From assembly GCA_949825045.1 (NCBI GenBank), contig OX463820.1, forward strand, positions 10,180,501 through 10,244,500: a DNA stretch of 64,000 nucleotides, in the 5' to 3' direction. Below the pieces are notes generated by a model. It saw only the letters and a list, made by a program, of their open reading frames with translations. It did no database searches and had not been told where the DNA came from. The stretch is from Argyresthia goedartella (Eukaryota > Arthropoda > Insecta > Lepidoptera > Argyresthiidae). This document shows positions 1 through 11,115 of the stretch, piece by piece. Position numbers and translations under genes: made by a program. The stretch's first letter is position 1. Each line of letters opens with the position of its first letter.

Positions 1-545
1 TAAAATAATCTAAGAATTTATGATTACCAAATAATAAAAAACTACAGACACGCAAAAACTGAATACAATAAAAAACAAAATACTAAACAAATAAACCGCC
101 CCAGGATATGCCCGACCCAAAGGTACCCATCACACTGACAGCATTACCGCGCTGCACGGCGAGTGAGATCCTTTGGATCAGGAACGCTCCGGAACGATTG
201 TCAAAACCTCGGTCCCTCAAGCGTCGCCCAAAGTCTTTGACAAACATCTTGCCCTGAGCACCCCAAATACCCGTGTTCTAGACGGCCAAGGGAACAAACA
301 AGTAGCTCCCCATCAGCTGTGGTGTCACCCCAGGTGTCACCATGGTGGAGCCAATGTGGGATGCCGCGAACGTGCACACACAAGTAGCATCCCACAAAAG
401 GCAACGACCTCTTTCCCACGGTATCAAAGTGAGACCGTCCGGACGCTTCCCGTCGCTGCTACTCAAACCAGGTGGTTCAAGAACTTATGGAATGTCAGCA
501 GAGACGAAAGCCCTCCGGACAATGTCGTTGATCGAGTAATGGCGA

Positions 546-822
546 GAGGGGAGATGGGGATAATCTGGCTCAACACAGACCTTGCTGTTAATAATTTTGT
601 AATTATTTATTCCTGCTTATTAATCATAACAATTAAATTTTTCATATTGGTATTAGTAAAGCACAACCTATTTTTAAAAGAGACCTAAAAATCAATCTGT
701 GGGAGTTTCTACACCCTTTTTCTCCCACAGTGGTCCAATGTAGAGAAGAGGCAAAAAATGACGTTTGCTAAGTATATGTAAATATCTACAGTAATAAAGT
801 ACTTTGACTTTGACTTTGAGAG
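546..822 (+). mobile_element. LINE family A 3'-UTR insertion inside copy L
   Basis: This is a severely 5'-truncated insertion containing only the 3' UTR of LINE family A. It closely matches the reverse complement of about 10700-10960 and also about 14880-15142. It ends in a short tail of repeated 'tttgac' units, typical of this family here. The interrupted host element resumes at 823, and 'gag' is shared at both junctions. It encodes nothing. Confidence 0.8.
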
Positions 823-872
823 TCTCCCTGCACTTCTAGCACAGTGTAGCCCATGACATCCGCGCGATTGAG

Positions 873-1757
873 GACACAATCATTCTTGGAATCACTATAG
901 ATTCGAAACTTCAATGGGGTCCTCACATAACTAATCTCGCACGAAGACTTAGCTCAGCCGCTTTTGCGGTTAGACAAATCAGATATCTTACAGATGTTGA
1001 AACTGCCAGATTGGTTTACTTTAGTTATTTTCACAGTATTATGTCTTATGGAATACTGCTATGGGGGAGAGCAGCAGATATAAATACGATATTTGTTTTA
1101 CAAAAAAGGGCGATCAGGGCGATATATAAATTAGATGTTAAATAATCATTAAGAGAAAAATTCAAAGAAATTAATATACTTACGGTTACCTGTCAATATA
1201 TATACGAGAATATCATGCATATAAGAAAAAACATAGCTTTATTTAAAACTGTAGGTGATAGCCATACAATTAACACTAGAAATAGAAATAGGTTAGCACT
1301 ACCATTATTTAGACTAAGTAAAATAGGCACATCATTAAGGGGGTACTGTATTCGCTTCTACAATAAAATACCACAAGAATCATTGATCCTTCCTGAAAAG
1401 AGGTTCAAAAACTATGATAAAATGAGCTCATAAGAAAGTCCTATTATAGTATTAAGGAATACTTAGATGACAATACTACATGGTCCATACCATCTCAGTG
1501 CACAGAAATTCGACGAGGGGCGATGGATCAAGTCTATCATTCGCCGGCGACTTTCCTTAGACCGAAACCAGTACCTGTTGTAAAGTCACTTTTTAAAAAA
1601 GAAGGCATGGGGGAGTTTCTTGCCGTTTCTTCTTAACCCCGAGGCCCACCTTCCGAAACGGTGTAGCCTTTTTATATAAAAAATGACTTGTAGTTATAAG
1701 TAAGTATAGTTTTGACGTTGAATAAAATAATTTATTTATTTATATTCAATAAAAAAA
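873..1757 (+). mobile_element. LINE fragment: RT C-terminus and 3' UTR (CR1/Jockey-like)
   Basis: The plus strand from about 880 reads through the end of a non-LTR reverse transcriptase: LGITIDSKLQWGPHI, then RLVYFSYFHSIMSYGILLWG, then LQKRAIRAIY. In-frame stops occur near 1142 and 1431. The C-terminal tail is open at 1215-1430. A 3' UTR and A/T-rich tail follow, ending at about 1757. A 6-bp 'attgag' at 867-872 and 1758-1763 is a plausible target duplication. The protein is closely related to family A but the 3' tail differs, so it may be a sister family. It is 5' truncated and not functional. Confidence 0.75.
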
Positions 1758-2315
1758 ATTGAGTTTGAGTCTACCGATACACCGCAAATCTAGTGGTGCG
1801 GTTCGCAGATATCGCAACCCAGACGAAGCGCCACGGCTAAACGCAGGGAGTTGTCGTCCAGAAGAGTTCCTAAATGCGGACACCTGACTCCGGCTGGGAG
1901 ACTGCTCGCAGACGAGCAAGTTCCGCTTCCGAGCTCTGCGCTAACAGCCTGTCAAGGGACACCTTGCACAGCTCCTCATCCCAGGAGCGCTGCACGCCGT
2001 ACTTCTCCGGGACATCTCCCCTCGGACAACGGGCCCGCCACCGCTGAAGAGCCTCGTCCGCAAAAGGAATGCCAAAACCGTCACCGTTAAACTTTAAAAT
2101 GCGAGTGACTAGTTCAAGCCGCCATGCGAAGAGGCCAAGAAAGCTGGGAGCTCCGTGTCCTGTAGGCGACGAATGCCGAGACCACCAAACCGTATTGGAA
2201 GGGCCGCTTGATCCCATCGGGAGGGAGACATTTTCACGTTTTAAATCATCTCCGACAGACTCATTAACTCATACAGACTCATTACACAGCCAGTCAGGGG
2301 CTCCCTGGCAAAGAA

Positions 2316-3460
2316 ATTATCTAGAATTATTTCTAAAAAATTATTGCTACAAAAGAAAAATTGCTGATAGAGGTGGTTCTCTAATCTTAGTAGAAAATAA
2401 TATTAAGGTGAAACAACGGAAAGATTTTCTTGCACTTACTGTTCAAAGACAAAGAGAGGTATCCTGTGTTGTGTGTGATAGCTATATTATTGTTTGTGAA
2501 TACAGGCCTCCGAGGGATGAAAAAAGCCATGGCAATATCGAAATATTTGAGAAAATTATGCAGGAAGCCCTCACTAAACTAAGTAATAACAGAAAAAAGT
2601 AAATTATTTGTAGCAATCTTAATGTAGATTTGGTTGTAAGAATAACAATGAAACAACGATTAATAACTTAATTCAAATCATTTAATTTATGTCATGTATT
2701 TCTAGCCCACTAGAATTACGGGTAACAGCCAAACTTGCTTAGATAACGTTTTTTATGACTGTGCATTCACAAGTAAAAATGTAATTAACTGCTTACCCTC
2801 CGATTAAAGCGGTCAAACAGTTTCATTCTGAATTGCTATTAAGAATAAGACTGATCCATCATTTAATAGGCCTATTATATCCCACAGACTAGAGACGCAT
2901 ACGAAAAACTAAGATATAAATTTGCCAGTACCGGATTTTAATGAACAGAACCCAAAAAAAATCTACCCAGACTTCTTCAACATTATTCAAACAGAATTCA
3001 ATACAGGTTTTTAAATTACAGAAAGTCAGTGACTATAACGGGCAACGTGTGGAATTCATAAAAGTAGTATCTTGTATGACCTTTAAGAACAAAATACCTA
3101 CAACTTTGTTAGAAAATTTCATGACTATGTTAATTGAAATCTCCTAAACTTTCAAGTTGGTTTAAATACCTGCAAAAACTTTACTTATTAATACAAAAAT
3201 ACAAAATTTATTTTGAAAATACAAAAGTTTGGCAAATAATAAACCATGAAACTGGCAAAGTTATACCAAGGGACAATGATTTCTGCCTAGATAGATGATG
3301 ATGTTGTTAAATCCAATGCTGAGGTTGCTCGAGCTTTCGAAACATTCTTCACCAATGTACCTTTACTCACAACAGAGCGTTTAAATTCATCTCCGTATGA
3401 AGCAGAGACTTTATTAAAAACCAACACTAGCGTCAGTAATGAATATATAAAATTACATCA
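2316..3460 (+). pseudogene. LINE family A old copy, part 1 (endonuclease domain)
   Basis: The plus strand carries a decayed APE-type endonuclease region: ADRGGSLILVENNIKVKQR, then a YRPPRDEK block (about 2350-2600). Stop-ridden sequence continues into the linker before the RT (FETFFTNVP near 3340). It matches the intact order of the minus-strand copy at 12241-13449. Homology stops abruptly at 3460 and resumes at 10491 at the next base or so of the family consensus, so one LINE was split by about 7 kb. Many stops and indels make it a dead copy. Confidence 0.8.
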
Positions 3461-5666
3461 GTCTGCGTTAATGGTCGGCATTTATCTCATATATCTCTGG
3501 ATATTTCGTATCACCTTTATTTTCATAGGACCCTGTAACGTTTTAAACCATAAGAACACAATAACAAATCATTTTCACTTCGTATTTTCATACCATCAGC
3601 ACTGTTAAATCGATGTCGGAGGGGTTTACCTTTGGTGACCTTGTATTTGGCTTTCTCCGAAACTCTGCAATCTCGGGCTTCGTGCGCGCTGGTGCGCTAC
3701 CTTTTTATCTATCGCTGTTATGTAATTTTGGCTATGATATCTTGTTGTTTTCTCTATTACGAGCCTGAAACCAAAATCTGACATATTGCTATGTCGTTGT
3801 TTATCTGGTTGTCATGGCAATGTCCATTCAAACTCGTTAGCGGTCTGATATGTTTACTTCAATACTTTTACAAAAATACTTTTTCCCTCTTGGCCATTCA
3901 CAAAAATTGCTTTTAATTTAAATAATTTTTAGAACTCTCCAAAAAGGGTATAAGAGCGGAACATTTCTGAAATTCGGGAGTCTCACTTAAGCTTTTGAAC
4001 AAGAAGCATCACCTAAAGGCCTTATCCGAAATGGGTTTGAACTAGCGGTTACCTCAAAAGGTCCGTAACGTTTTGAAACCTTCAACTCTGCGCAATTTGA
4101 GCTGGATGTTATCGAAACGTTGTCATTAGCGTTTTAGGAGATCTAACCCTCACCATAGCGAAGTGCATAGTTCGATAAATACCGATCTATGAATTTCACT
4201 GACCTCAGCACGACCTCGGCCGAGCCTAATCATATATATTTGACTCAGCCTACACATTAGACCTCCAGCGAAATTTACATTTAATTTAAAGATGCAACTT
4301 GAATCCAAACTGATCCAAGGCAAGGCAAAACAATCTACCCGGTCCTAAACAATGAACTTTAGACTGTAATTTGATCTCTTCGCACGTCCCCGACAACACT
4401 CAAATGTCAAAATATCAACAGGATAGGTTATCTGTGTTGACACCGGTTTAACTTTGTTCTGAAATTGTTATTTCCATCCGCGGAACCTCATCGATCAAAC
4501 AGTCTCCCTATGCCTTGCCAACCTAGGTTTAGCTGCAACTAAACTCCTGTCTAGCCTAGTCTAAAATCCTAGTGTTATACCACGTCCATTATCGACACCA
4601 CTCGAAAATGGTTGAGTTTGATTTGAATGTGCTTGTATGTTTAATGACTGTGTGTGTGGGAATTTCAAAACTCGCTACTCGAAAGGAATGAGGAGAGGAT
4701 TAGCCCGCGAATATCCTAAGAGCCAATCCAGGAACCCTATGGTGAAGGAAAAAGGAATTTAGGGTCGCTCCAAGCCCAGACTCAGACTCAGATCAATTAC
4801 CTACAAGTTCTTATCTAACGACCCAAGGATAGTTTTAGAATTTGGGGTAGGTTGATTTAAAGGATAGGAACCGAGGTATATCTCGGCGCTTCAGACACTC
4901 ACGAAAATCCACTGAAACTCGCAATCACAATTCGTCCAGTTCTGACGCGTAACACGGCAGACCAAAACTGTTTAGAACTGCTGAAAGACGACTGTCACAG
5001 TAGCTTAACGCTGAGACTGAATGCTCTCCCCTTCCCCGCTATCGTATTTATAGACCCCACATGTCTGAAAAAAAATGGCGTCCTTTGCGAACACGCTCTG
5101 CCCAAGCGAAGCTTCTTATCACTAACTACACAGGGTCTAATTTCAACCATGCCATGCAGATCCGCCGTTCTACAAATTGTGTGTACGCATATTCACTATG
5201 ATCAACCGTAGGTTATCACTCAAGTCATTCGGTATTGCCGATACACAAAATCTGTTGATCGCTGACCATAAAAGCTTGTTGCGATTAATTTAAGCCTTCC
5301 CGACCGCTAGCGCGCGAGACAAAGATCACTAGAATGATATTCAGACTCATGATGTCAAACTCGCCAAATCGTACCAAACAAACGCAATTGTATATTTGCA
5401 GTCAACATAATAGCTTTCTCCGTATCGTTCCTTAATAACCTTCCATTATTTAGTTATTCATAATTTATTCAGCGCACAGCCAAATCGGCTCTGATCCCTA
5501 CACATCTCGCAGGAATGCGACAAAAAAAACCTGACCTGTAACCTTCCTCGAACCATACGCGCTCGCCTCATTGTTTTTTGCTAACTTACCCTGAGCTACT
5601 CAAAACCCCAAACGTAATATGAACCGACTCTCGTATTCAAAACAGCGCGACGATGGGCTAGCCCTC
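3461..5666. other. Non-coding block; possibly the body of a long minus-strand LTR
   Basis: No ORF with recognisable content is seen on either strand. The block lies between the LINE break at 3460 and the 50-bp repeat at 5667-5716. A polypurine run (minus, 5731-5717) sits upstream of a TGTAATGG start, and there is a TATA/initiator pair at 5052-5016. The block could therefore be a long 3' LTR of the minus-strand gypsy-like element. No matching 5' copy is present in the window, so this stays a hypothesis. Confidence 0.3.
5016..5052 (-). promoter_or_regulatory. Candidate TATA + initiator core promoter (LTR-like)
   Basis: On the minus strand a TATAAATA box (5052-5045) is followed about 30 bases downstream by CATTCAGT, which contains the insect initiator TCAGT (5020-5016). 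This spacing is typical of arthropod RNA polymerase II core promoters and of retrotransposon LTRs. The surrounding block has no gene in this orientation, so an LTR promoter is the simplest reading. Confidence 0.4.
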
Positions 5667-5716
5667 TGTCACGCAAAATGAAGTATCAAATGTACTGACT
5701 CTCTTGTACCATTACA
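5667..5716. repeat. 50-bp direct repeat, left copy
   Basis: This 50-bp segment matches 10021-10070 at 49 of 50 positions, with a single t/g difference. It starts with tgt and ends with aca, as LTR edges do. Flanking sequences diverge at once on both sides. The two copies bracket the gypsy-like fragment and the LTR debris. Confidence 0.85.
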
Positions 5717-5731
5717 GCCCCCTCCCAGACC
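5717..5731 (-). other. Candidate polypurine tract
   Basis: Minus strand GGTCTGGGAGGGGGC directly precedes the TGTAATGG edge of the 50-bp repeat. This is the position and composition of a polypurine tract before a 3' LTR. It supports a minus-strand LTR element whose 3' LTR starts at 5716. Confidence 0.4.
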
Positions 5732-6954
5732 TTGAGACACTGTTTATCTCAGTTAAACATGGCGCAAGGATCTCATTACCACTATGCTACCCATGCTTTG
5801 TCCATATCTACTCTATATGTACGGACATCTAAAATCATGTACACAGACCGATGAATCTGTCAATTATGTATATAATATTAACACAACTCGATTGAGCTCT
5901 CTCCTGTCTTATCTTAGTCAGCCGACTGCTGATTTATCAAAATGGAGCTCGCACCAGCAGAAACGAACGCGTCGGCAAATTCATTCACAGCAAGCAGTTT
6001 TTTTTTTCAAGTTCAAGACATAGGAAGCCGTTCCAGCCCCCAGAAGAGTATTGAAACATCATCGATATACCTAATTCAACGAATATTGAAATCATCCAGG
6101 CAGAACATCGCACGAAGAATAATCAAATCACTGAAGAGAGAGAGAGATATATAGATATAAACGATTGGTGTACAAGATGTGCCCTATGTTGCCAAATCCC
6201 AAGGTTTTTAGGCACACAAATTTCATCAATCGAGAACTTAATATTCACTCAAGAGTGAAGAGCACGCAAGTACACACGACGTACGAAACCATTGACTGCC
6301 TACAGCCAAGGTTACAGATTTAATGCTGACGCTGATTCAGCACAATCATCCTTGTGTAGGTACGGTCGCAATTATAAACAAACAGTGATTACAACTTCAA
6401 CGACGTACGGTGTAAATTGACTCATCGATTCCTGAAAAACATATGCGGCTACAGCATCAGACGACTCTCCTGCGGATCTTTTCCAGTTAAAGGTTAGGTT
6501 AGTTTACTAACCGCGAAGCACCATTTTCCTAGTGTCTTTCTGTTTTCCAGTTTTTAGTTTATTTTATGTAGTGTGCGGCCAGACACAAGACTCGCCTGTA
6601 GGTAAATATTATGTTATTCTTTAAACTTATGTAGAATTCACATAACCGTAGTTCATTTATTTTCCTAATTCGTGTAAGAGTTACCTTTAGATTAAGTTGA
6701 AATATGCTCTATTACTGTCTAGTTTTGTTTAACAATAACTTTCCTTATATATAAAAATAGATTAAGTTAAAGTATGCACAATTAAGATCTGGTTTTATGT
6801 TTATTAAAATACTACTAGTTATTATTGCAGTTGATATAAGTTTGTTATGGTATACACATTTCTAAAGTTAATTCGATTCATTTAAGGTTATTGTTTGATT
6901 CTAACTTAGATTTTTGTTCATTGTTATAAGTATATTCATTTATTTATTTTCCCT
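5732..6954. other. No recognised gene
   Basis: AT-rich sequence with a few short ORFs (for example 5942-6154, plus) that match nothing I recognise, and a short GA run at about 6136-6150. It may be internal sequence of the LTR element whose edge lies at 6955-7145, but no gag or pol motif was found. Confidence 0.3.
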
Positions 6955-7145
6955 AAAGGGGGGAGTATCTGTGCCGGCACGTACGCCCGCCACAGATATG
7001 CGGAAATATCTCATCACGTACTATGTCTTATGCACGTCATCAATAACATGTACCAACCTAGTATATAAGCTAGGATTTCCTATAATAAATTAGTCTAGTA
7101 TAGTCTCGTATTTGCGCGCATCTCAAGCCTTTTACTTTACTCCCG
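6955..7145 (+). mobile_element. Polypurine tract and short LTR, plus orientation
   Basis: A purine run (6955-6967, aaaggggggagta) is followed at 6970 by TGTGCCGGCACGTACG, a typical 3'-LTR junction. Inside are a TATA-like tatata (7062-7067) and an aataaa signal (7084-7089), giving a compact U3-R-U5 order of about 170 bp. The right edge is not certain. The gypsy-like ORF at 7194 is cut off right beside it, so this insertion or a linked deletion probably removed the rest of that pol gene. Confidence 0.5.
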
Positions 7146-7193
7146 AAGATGTCGCTCTCCTTATAATTGCCTCTGGCAAAGGCTGACTCAATA

Positions 7194-8387
7194 TTATACT
7201 TTCTGAGAATTGTTTTTTTTTATCTCGTCAAAAACACTCTGCACCTGCGCACTCCAGACGAACTTGACTCCAGACCGTAATAAATTGTATAAGGGCTGTG
7301 TTAACGTTCCAAAATTTTTTATAAACCTCCTAAAGTAATTTATGAACCCTAAAAACGCCCTCAATTGCCTGACAGTTCTGGGTGACGGATATAATTTAAG
7401 TGTTTCAATTTTGTCCGGGTCCATTTGCAAACCTTGTGTAGACAAAATATGCCCCAATAACTTGACATTTTTTTGTGCGAACTCGCATTTTTTTAGTTTG
7501 CATGTGAAGCCCGCGTCTTTCAATTTACTCAAAACCGTGTCCACTTGAGACAAATGCTGATCGAAGTCACCCTCAGTTAAAATCGCCAAATCTTCAACAA
7601 AATTTAAACAATATGACCTAACCTCTGGCCCTAAGATTAAGTCCATTGCCCTCGAAAATGAACCCACACTGGTTTTCAACCCCTGAGGTAACACGTTGTA
7701 AACATAACTTCTGCCTTGATATACAAAACCCGTGTATCGTTTAGATTCGTCTGATAATGGTATAGAAAAATACGCATCTTTGATATCAATAACCCCTATG
7801 TAGTTTATTCGGCGCCCCGATTGCAATATCTCACTCATTAAAGGTGTAGTTTCAACTTCCCCAACCATTCCCGTGTTTAATTGTCGTGCATCTAGCAATA
7901 TAAGGACCTCCCCTGACTTCTTTAGTGCACAAGTCAATGGACTGCTGAAATCCGTAGATTGCCTGCTAATAATACCTATCTGTTCCATTTCTTTCAAACG
8001 TTTTGTTACTTTATCGCGATATGCGAACGGTATGGGATAGCTTCGTTTTACGAAAGGCGTTTCATCTCTCATTTTTATTTCATGTATATATTTATTTGTC
8101 CGACCTACCCTATCGATAAACAACTCTGCATGTTTATATAACACCGGCAATAACTTTGTTTTGTGTTCAACAGGTATTGATGAATTATTCACATATTCCT
8201 CTATCATATTTCTACTGGTATCTTGGTTCTGTACTTCCATTGTACAACAGCAAGAATCCTGATTAGGACCAGTACCTAATGGTATTTCACACATCCGCCC
8301 GGCGCTTCGTATAATTAGCCTCTTATTACCCTCACACATTAAACTGGCACCCTTGTTAATACTAGCATTGGAGTATCGATAACGCAT
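7194..8387 (-). pseudogene. Ty3/gypsy pol fragment: reverse transcriptase
   Basis: The ORF (397 codons) encodes a gypsy-type reverse transcriptase. A primer-grip region with DARQLN is seen, then VIDIKDAYFSIPL (motif A, first catalytic Asp), LPQGLKTSVGSF (motif B), and a motif C reading NFVEDLAIL. The thumb follows with KCEFAQKNVKLLGHILS and LRAFLGFINYFRRFIKNF. Motif C normally has two aspartates (xxDD); here the first is Glu, so activity is doubtful. RNase H and integrase are absent because the element is truncated at about 7194. It lies downstream of protease and gag pieces on the same strand. Identification is firm; clade within Ty3/gypsy is not assigned. Confidence 0.9.
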
Positions 8388-8397
8388 TCACCTATTG

Positions 8398-8892
8398 CTA
8401 ATGGTAACGTAACTTACTTATCAACCTTTTCCTTACTGACCCAAATGCACCTGTGATTCTCAAACTTGGAATCGGTATTTCCGTCGGTTTTCCCATTTGC
8501 CTGCATACTTCATCGTACACTCTCCGACTAATTACACTGATTTCGCTGCCCGAATCAATCAAACTCCTTACAACAATATTCCGAATACGCACATCTATCT
8601 CAGGTAATGTCAAGGTACTACATAAATCGCGCCCACACTCAATCGAATCGTCGTCTCTGAATATCGTATGTAAACGCCTGTCATTGCGGCCTATACAATT
8701 CAATATCGATTTTTCATCTAAACACACGGCATATCCGTGCGCCTTATGCGCTAATAATTGAACAAATTCATTCACACCCACGTTCGAATCCAAATTACAC
8801 AAATCATACAGTCTATGTATTTTTCCAATTTGATCGGCTGTCCATCCAAAACGTAATAAATATCTGAGCGCGAACGACCCGCGCGAGTCCAC
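8398..8892 (-). pseudogene. Ty3/gypsy aspartic protease region
   Basis: This 164-codon ORF contains SLIDSGSEISVIS, the D-S-G active-site triplet of a retroviral-type aspartic protease, preceded by about 100 residues without a clear domain. It is separated from the RT ORF by a stop (8388-8397) and directly abuts the gag C-terminal ORF, in the usual gag-pro-RT order. In a live element the protease would release Gag and Pol from the polyprotein. Here the frame is interrupted on both sides. Confidence 0.8.
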
Positions 8893-9206
8893 TAGTTTTT
8901 TGAATTCGAACTTATCGCATTATTTCTGTCACTTGAACTTTGCCCTGCCTCTGTATTATCTGAACTATCATTGCCCCTTTGGAACCCTATTGCTTTGAAA
9001 CTAGCCTGAAGCTGTCTACCTCTACCGCGAAAATAACCGCGAGCGCGCGTCCCAAATTCGTTTCGTGCCTTTGTTCCCGCGTTATAATTATCTCTACGAC
9101 TCACCGCGTTAAATCGCAACGTATTTACTCGCAAAGCACGATATTGCCCACGCATGTAGCTATTCCGCCTTACGTTGTTCGTATTCATTGTCTCCGAACT
9201 CTGCAA
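8892..9206 (-). pseudogene. Ty3/gypsy Gag C-terminal, Arg/Gly/Asn-rich region
   Basis: The ORF encodes a basic segment rich in R, G, N and S, including GYFRGRGRQ, and ends just before the protease frame. There is no CCHC zinc knuckle. RG-rich basic tails replace zinc knuckles as the RNA-binding part in some gypsy Gags. Position between Gag core and protease supports the assignment. It is a broken piece, not a complete gene. Confidence 0.65.
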
Positions 9207-9263
9207 CGCACTTAATTCCCCATCGACATTCCGTTCTAAATGCCGAAGGAACTCGACCGCATC

Positions 9264-9554
9264 TCATATAGTCATTGGTTCCTTTCTAGCAAAAAACGAT
9301 ACCTGAATATCACGCGGCAACTGTCTGAAAATCGTGTTGATTTTCTCCGTATCAGTAAACGGTATCGTAAGCTCATATATGCTATTCAATTGAGAGGTAA
9401 AGAATTCTTCCATACTTTGACCTTTCTTAGAATCGAACTTCGCAGTTAGGAATCTTTGTTTAATTAATTCCTGTTCATTATCTCCCCAGAATACCTCTCT
9501 GAAATCCTTTTCAAAATCCGAATAAGTTCGCCATGAGTCTCTGTATATGCTCAT
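9264..9554 (-). pseudogene. Ty3/gypsy Gag core (capsid-like) fragment
   Basis: The protein shows WRTYSDFEKDFREVFWGDN, QRFLTAKFDSKKGQSMEEFF and INTIFRQLPRDIQVSFF. This series resembles the retrotransposon Gag capsid domain, in which an F-x-x-F start is followed by a helix ending in LP. A stop at 9261-9263 separates it from the downstream RG-rich piece, and the sequence continues in register after the stop. It would form the capsid shell in a live element. Confidence 0.75.
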
Positions 9555-9712
9555 TCAAACTTTTGCAATTCCTACCAAACTATCCGTTGCCCATATCAAA
9601 GCCCTCGAAGTATCTCCCGAGACTTTAATATAAGCCTTTAAATCTCTTAAGAAAATCATCGGATTTTCCGAACTCCGCCCATCGAATGTCGGCAACTTCT
9701 GTGTCATTTTTA

Positions 9713-9958
9713 CTATGCATATATGCATGTTTGACGTTTTTCTACCAATTGTTCAAACATCTCTAGTTCCTGTCTGTCAGTCTGTCTGTTCGAAGTATTA
9801 CTTGTACTTGAACCCCGTTCCAAACTGTCTAATCTACTCACTATTTCAGATAACAATTGAGTCACCTGTCCTGACGCCATCTCATTATTTAAACCACTTG
9901 TCTGCGAAAGTGAGTCGTCTTGTACAACCCGACTAACGTTCTTTTTTGCCCGGCCCAT
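9713..9958 (-). pseudogene. Ty3/gypsy Gag N-terminal fragment
   Basis: The 81-codon ORF starts at an ATG (MGRAKKNVSR) about 60 bp inside the 50-bp repeat edge at 10021. It contains a predicted helical stretch (QLLSEIVSRLDSLERG). It is the most upstream coding piece of the minus-strand element, so it is read as the Gag start. A frame break between 9713 and 9554 separates it from the Gag core. Confidence 0.6.
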
Positions 9959-10020
9959 TTCCTGAACACTAAACCGTCATAGCTCGTTCGAAGAATTGTG
10001 AAAACAATGCCCCTTTTTTT

Positions 10021-10490
10021 TGTCACGCAAAATGAAGTATCAAATGTACTGACTCTCGTGTACCATTACACTACTGCTGCCTACTTATTGGGTGGCCTGC
10101 CTCTACTGAACGGCTCGCCAGACGGTTGCTACGCCTCCCGCCTACTGTTGCCTACCGTGTTGCCTGCCTCTACTGGCCGGCTCGCCAGACGGCTGGTACT
10201 TCACCTGCCTACTGCCTCAACTGGAGTAAGCTGCTACGCCTCCTGCCTACTGCAGCTACTTACCGTGTTGCCTGCCTCTACTGACAGGTTCGCCAGACGG
10301 CCGCTTCCTTTTGTTTTATTTTGATACCTGTATTTTTTTTAAAACCTGTCTCACCTCATTCATCCTCATCTTCCTTTCATTTTTATAAAAATAGTCACTG
10401 TATATACGCATAATAAACTATCATTTCTAAATTTTATCCTGGTTGTTGTTTCTTGTTAGGTTCTGTTTAGGTTCTTGTCGCTACACGACA
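10021..10490 (+). repeat. LTR-like segment (tgt...aca) with internal repeats
   Basis: This 470-bp block starts with tgtcacgc (the 50-bp repeat) and ends with cgctacacgaca, so it has TG...CA ends. A TATA-like tttataaaaatag lies near 10379-10391 and an aataaa near 10411, about 80 bp before the end. This is the order expected for a plus-oriented U3-R-U5. The plus-strand LINE resumes at 10491, so 10490 is a true insertion edge. A full second LTR was not found. Confidence 0.45.
10093..10300 (+). repeat. Irregular tandem repeat, three units
   Basis: Three related units of about 33 bp, tgcctctactg...ggcc/ggttcgccagacgg, occur near 10093, 10168 and 10268. They are spaced by CTGCCTACTG-rich sequence. 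They lie in the presumed U3 of the LTR-like block, where tandem repeats often carry transcription-factor sites. Confidence 0.75.
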
Positions 10491-10665
10491 ATCCCCAGGA
10501 AATTGTCAAAACGTTTAGAATAATTAACTTAAAAATACTGAAGACCTGTAAGGTATATCAGTCAAAGTTATTGGTTCGGTAATTCTAGTTAAAGCCCCAC
10601 ACTTAGCTTATATATTCAATAAATGTGTTGACGATTCAGTTTTCCCAGACCTGATGAAACACAGT
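10491..10665 (+). pseudogene. LINE family A old copy, part 2
   Basis: The plus strand reads PQEIVKTFR and, after frame breaks, a piece ending in FPDLMKH. This corresponds to the segment just upstream of the RT core in the minus-strand copy (12241-12185). It continues the LINE broken off at 3460. It is broken again at 10665, where a copy of the same family is inserted in inverse orientation. The LINE resumes at about 13550. Confidence 0.75.
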
Positions 10666-11115
10666 CAATAGTCAAATAGTCAATAGTCAAAGTACTTTAT
10701 TACTGTAGATATTTACATATACTTAGCAAACGTCATTTTTTGCCTCTTCTCTACATTGGACCACTGTGGGAGAGGAAGGGCGTAGAAACTCCCACAGATT
10801 GATTTTTAGATCTCTTTTAAAAATAGGTTGTGCTTAACTAATACAAATATGAAAAATTTAATTTTTATGATTAATAAGCAGGAATAAATAATTACAAAAT
10901 TATTAACAGCAAGGTCTGTGTTGAGCCAGATTAACCCCATACAGTCCTGTCATTTAAGTAATCTTGAACATTGTAATATCCCGTTTTCGACAAAGTCGCT
11001 TTAACATGCTTTTTAAATTGCTCAAATGGCAATTTCAAAATCTCCAGAGGTATCTTATTGTAGTAGAGAATGCACTGACCCTTGAAAGAATTGCTAACCT
11101 TATCCCTTAACCTTA

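Larger units (their letters stand above)
1..2268 (-). mobile_element. Degraded RT retroelement with RPD...D nuclease-like C-terminus, copy L (nested insertions)
   Basis: The minus strand encodes pieces of the same protein as the plus-strand element at 48471-50205. From its 5' side the order is a thumb/post-RT region (about 2230-1765), a short piece (about 866-823) and the C-terminus plus 3' UTR (545-1). The C-terminal piece (minus, 466-278) shows RPDGLTLIPW followed by LLWDATC. That RPD...D spacing resembles the restriction-like (PD-(D/E)XK) endonuclease of R2-type non-LTR elements, which is an inference from motif only. Two LINE insertions split the frame, at 546-822 and 873-1757. The RT core is missing, so the copy is 5' truncated and inactive. 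The clade is not assigned. Confidence 0.7.

Noticed and set aside
173..688. 171-codon plus ORF at the left end
   Set aside because: It is the antisense shadow of the RT element's C-terminus and runs on into inserted LINE 3' UTR; no domain of its own.
6483..6510. Telomere-type TTAGG repeat (aggttaggttag)
   Set aside because: Only two units; no array or telomeric retroelement context.
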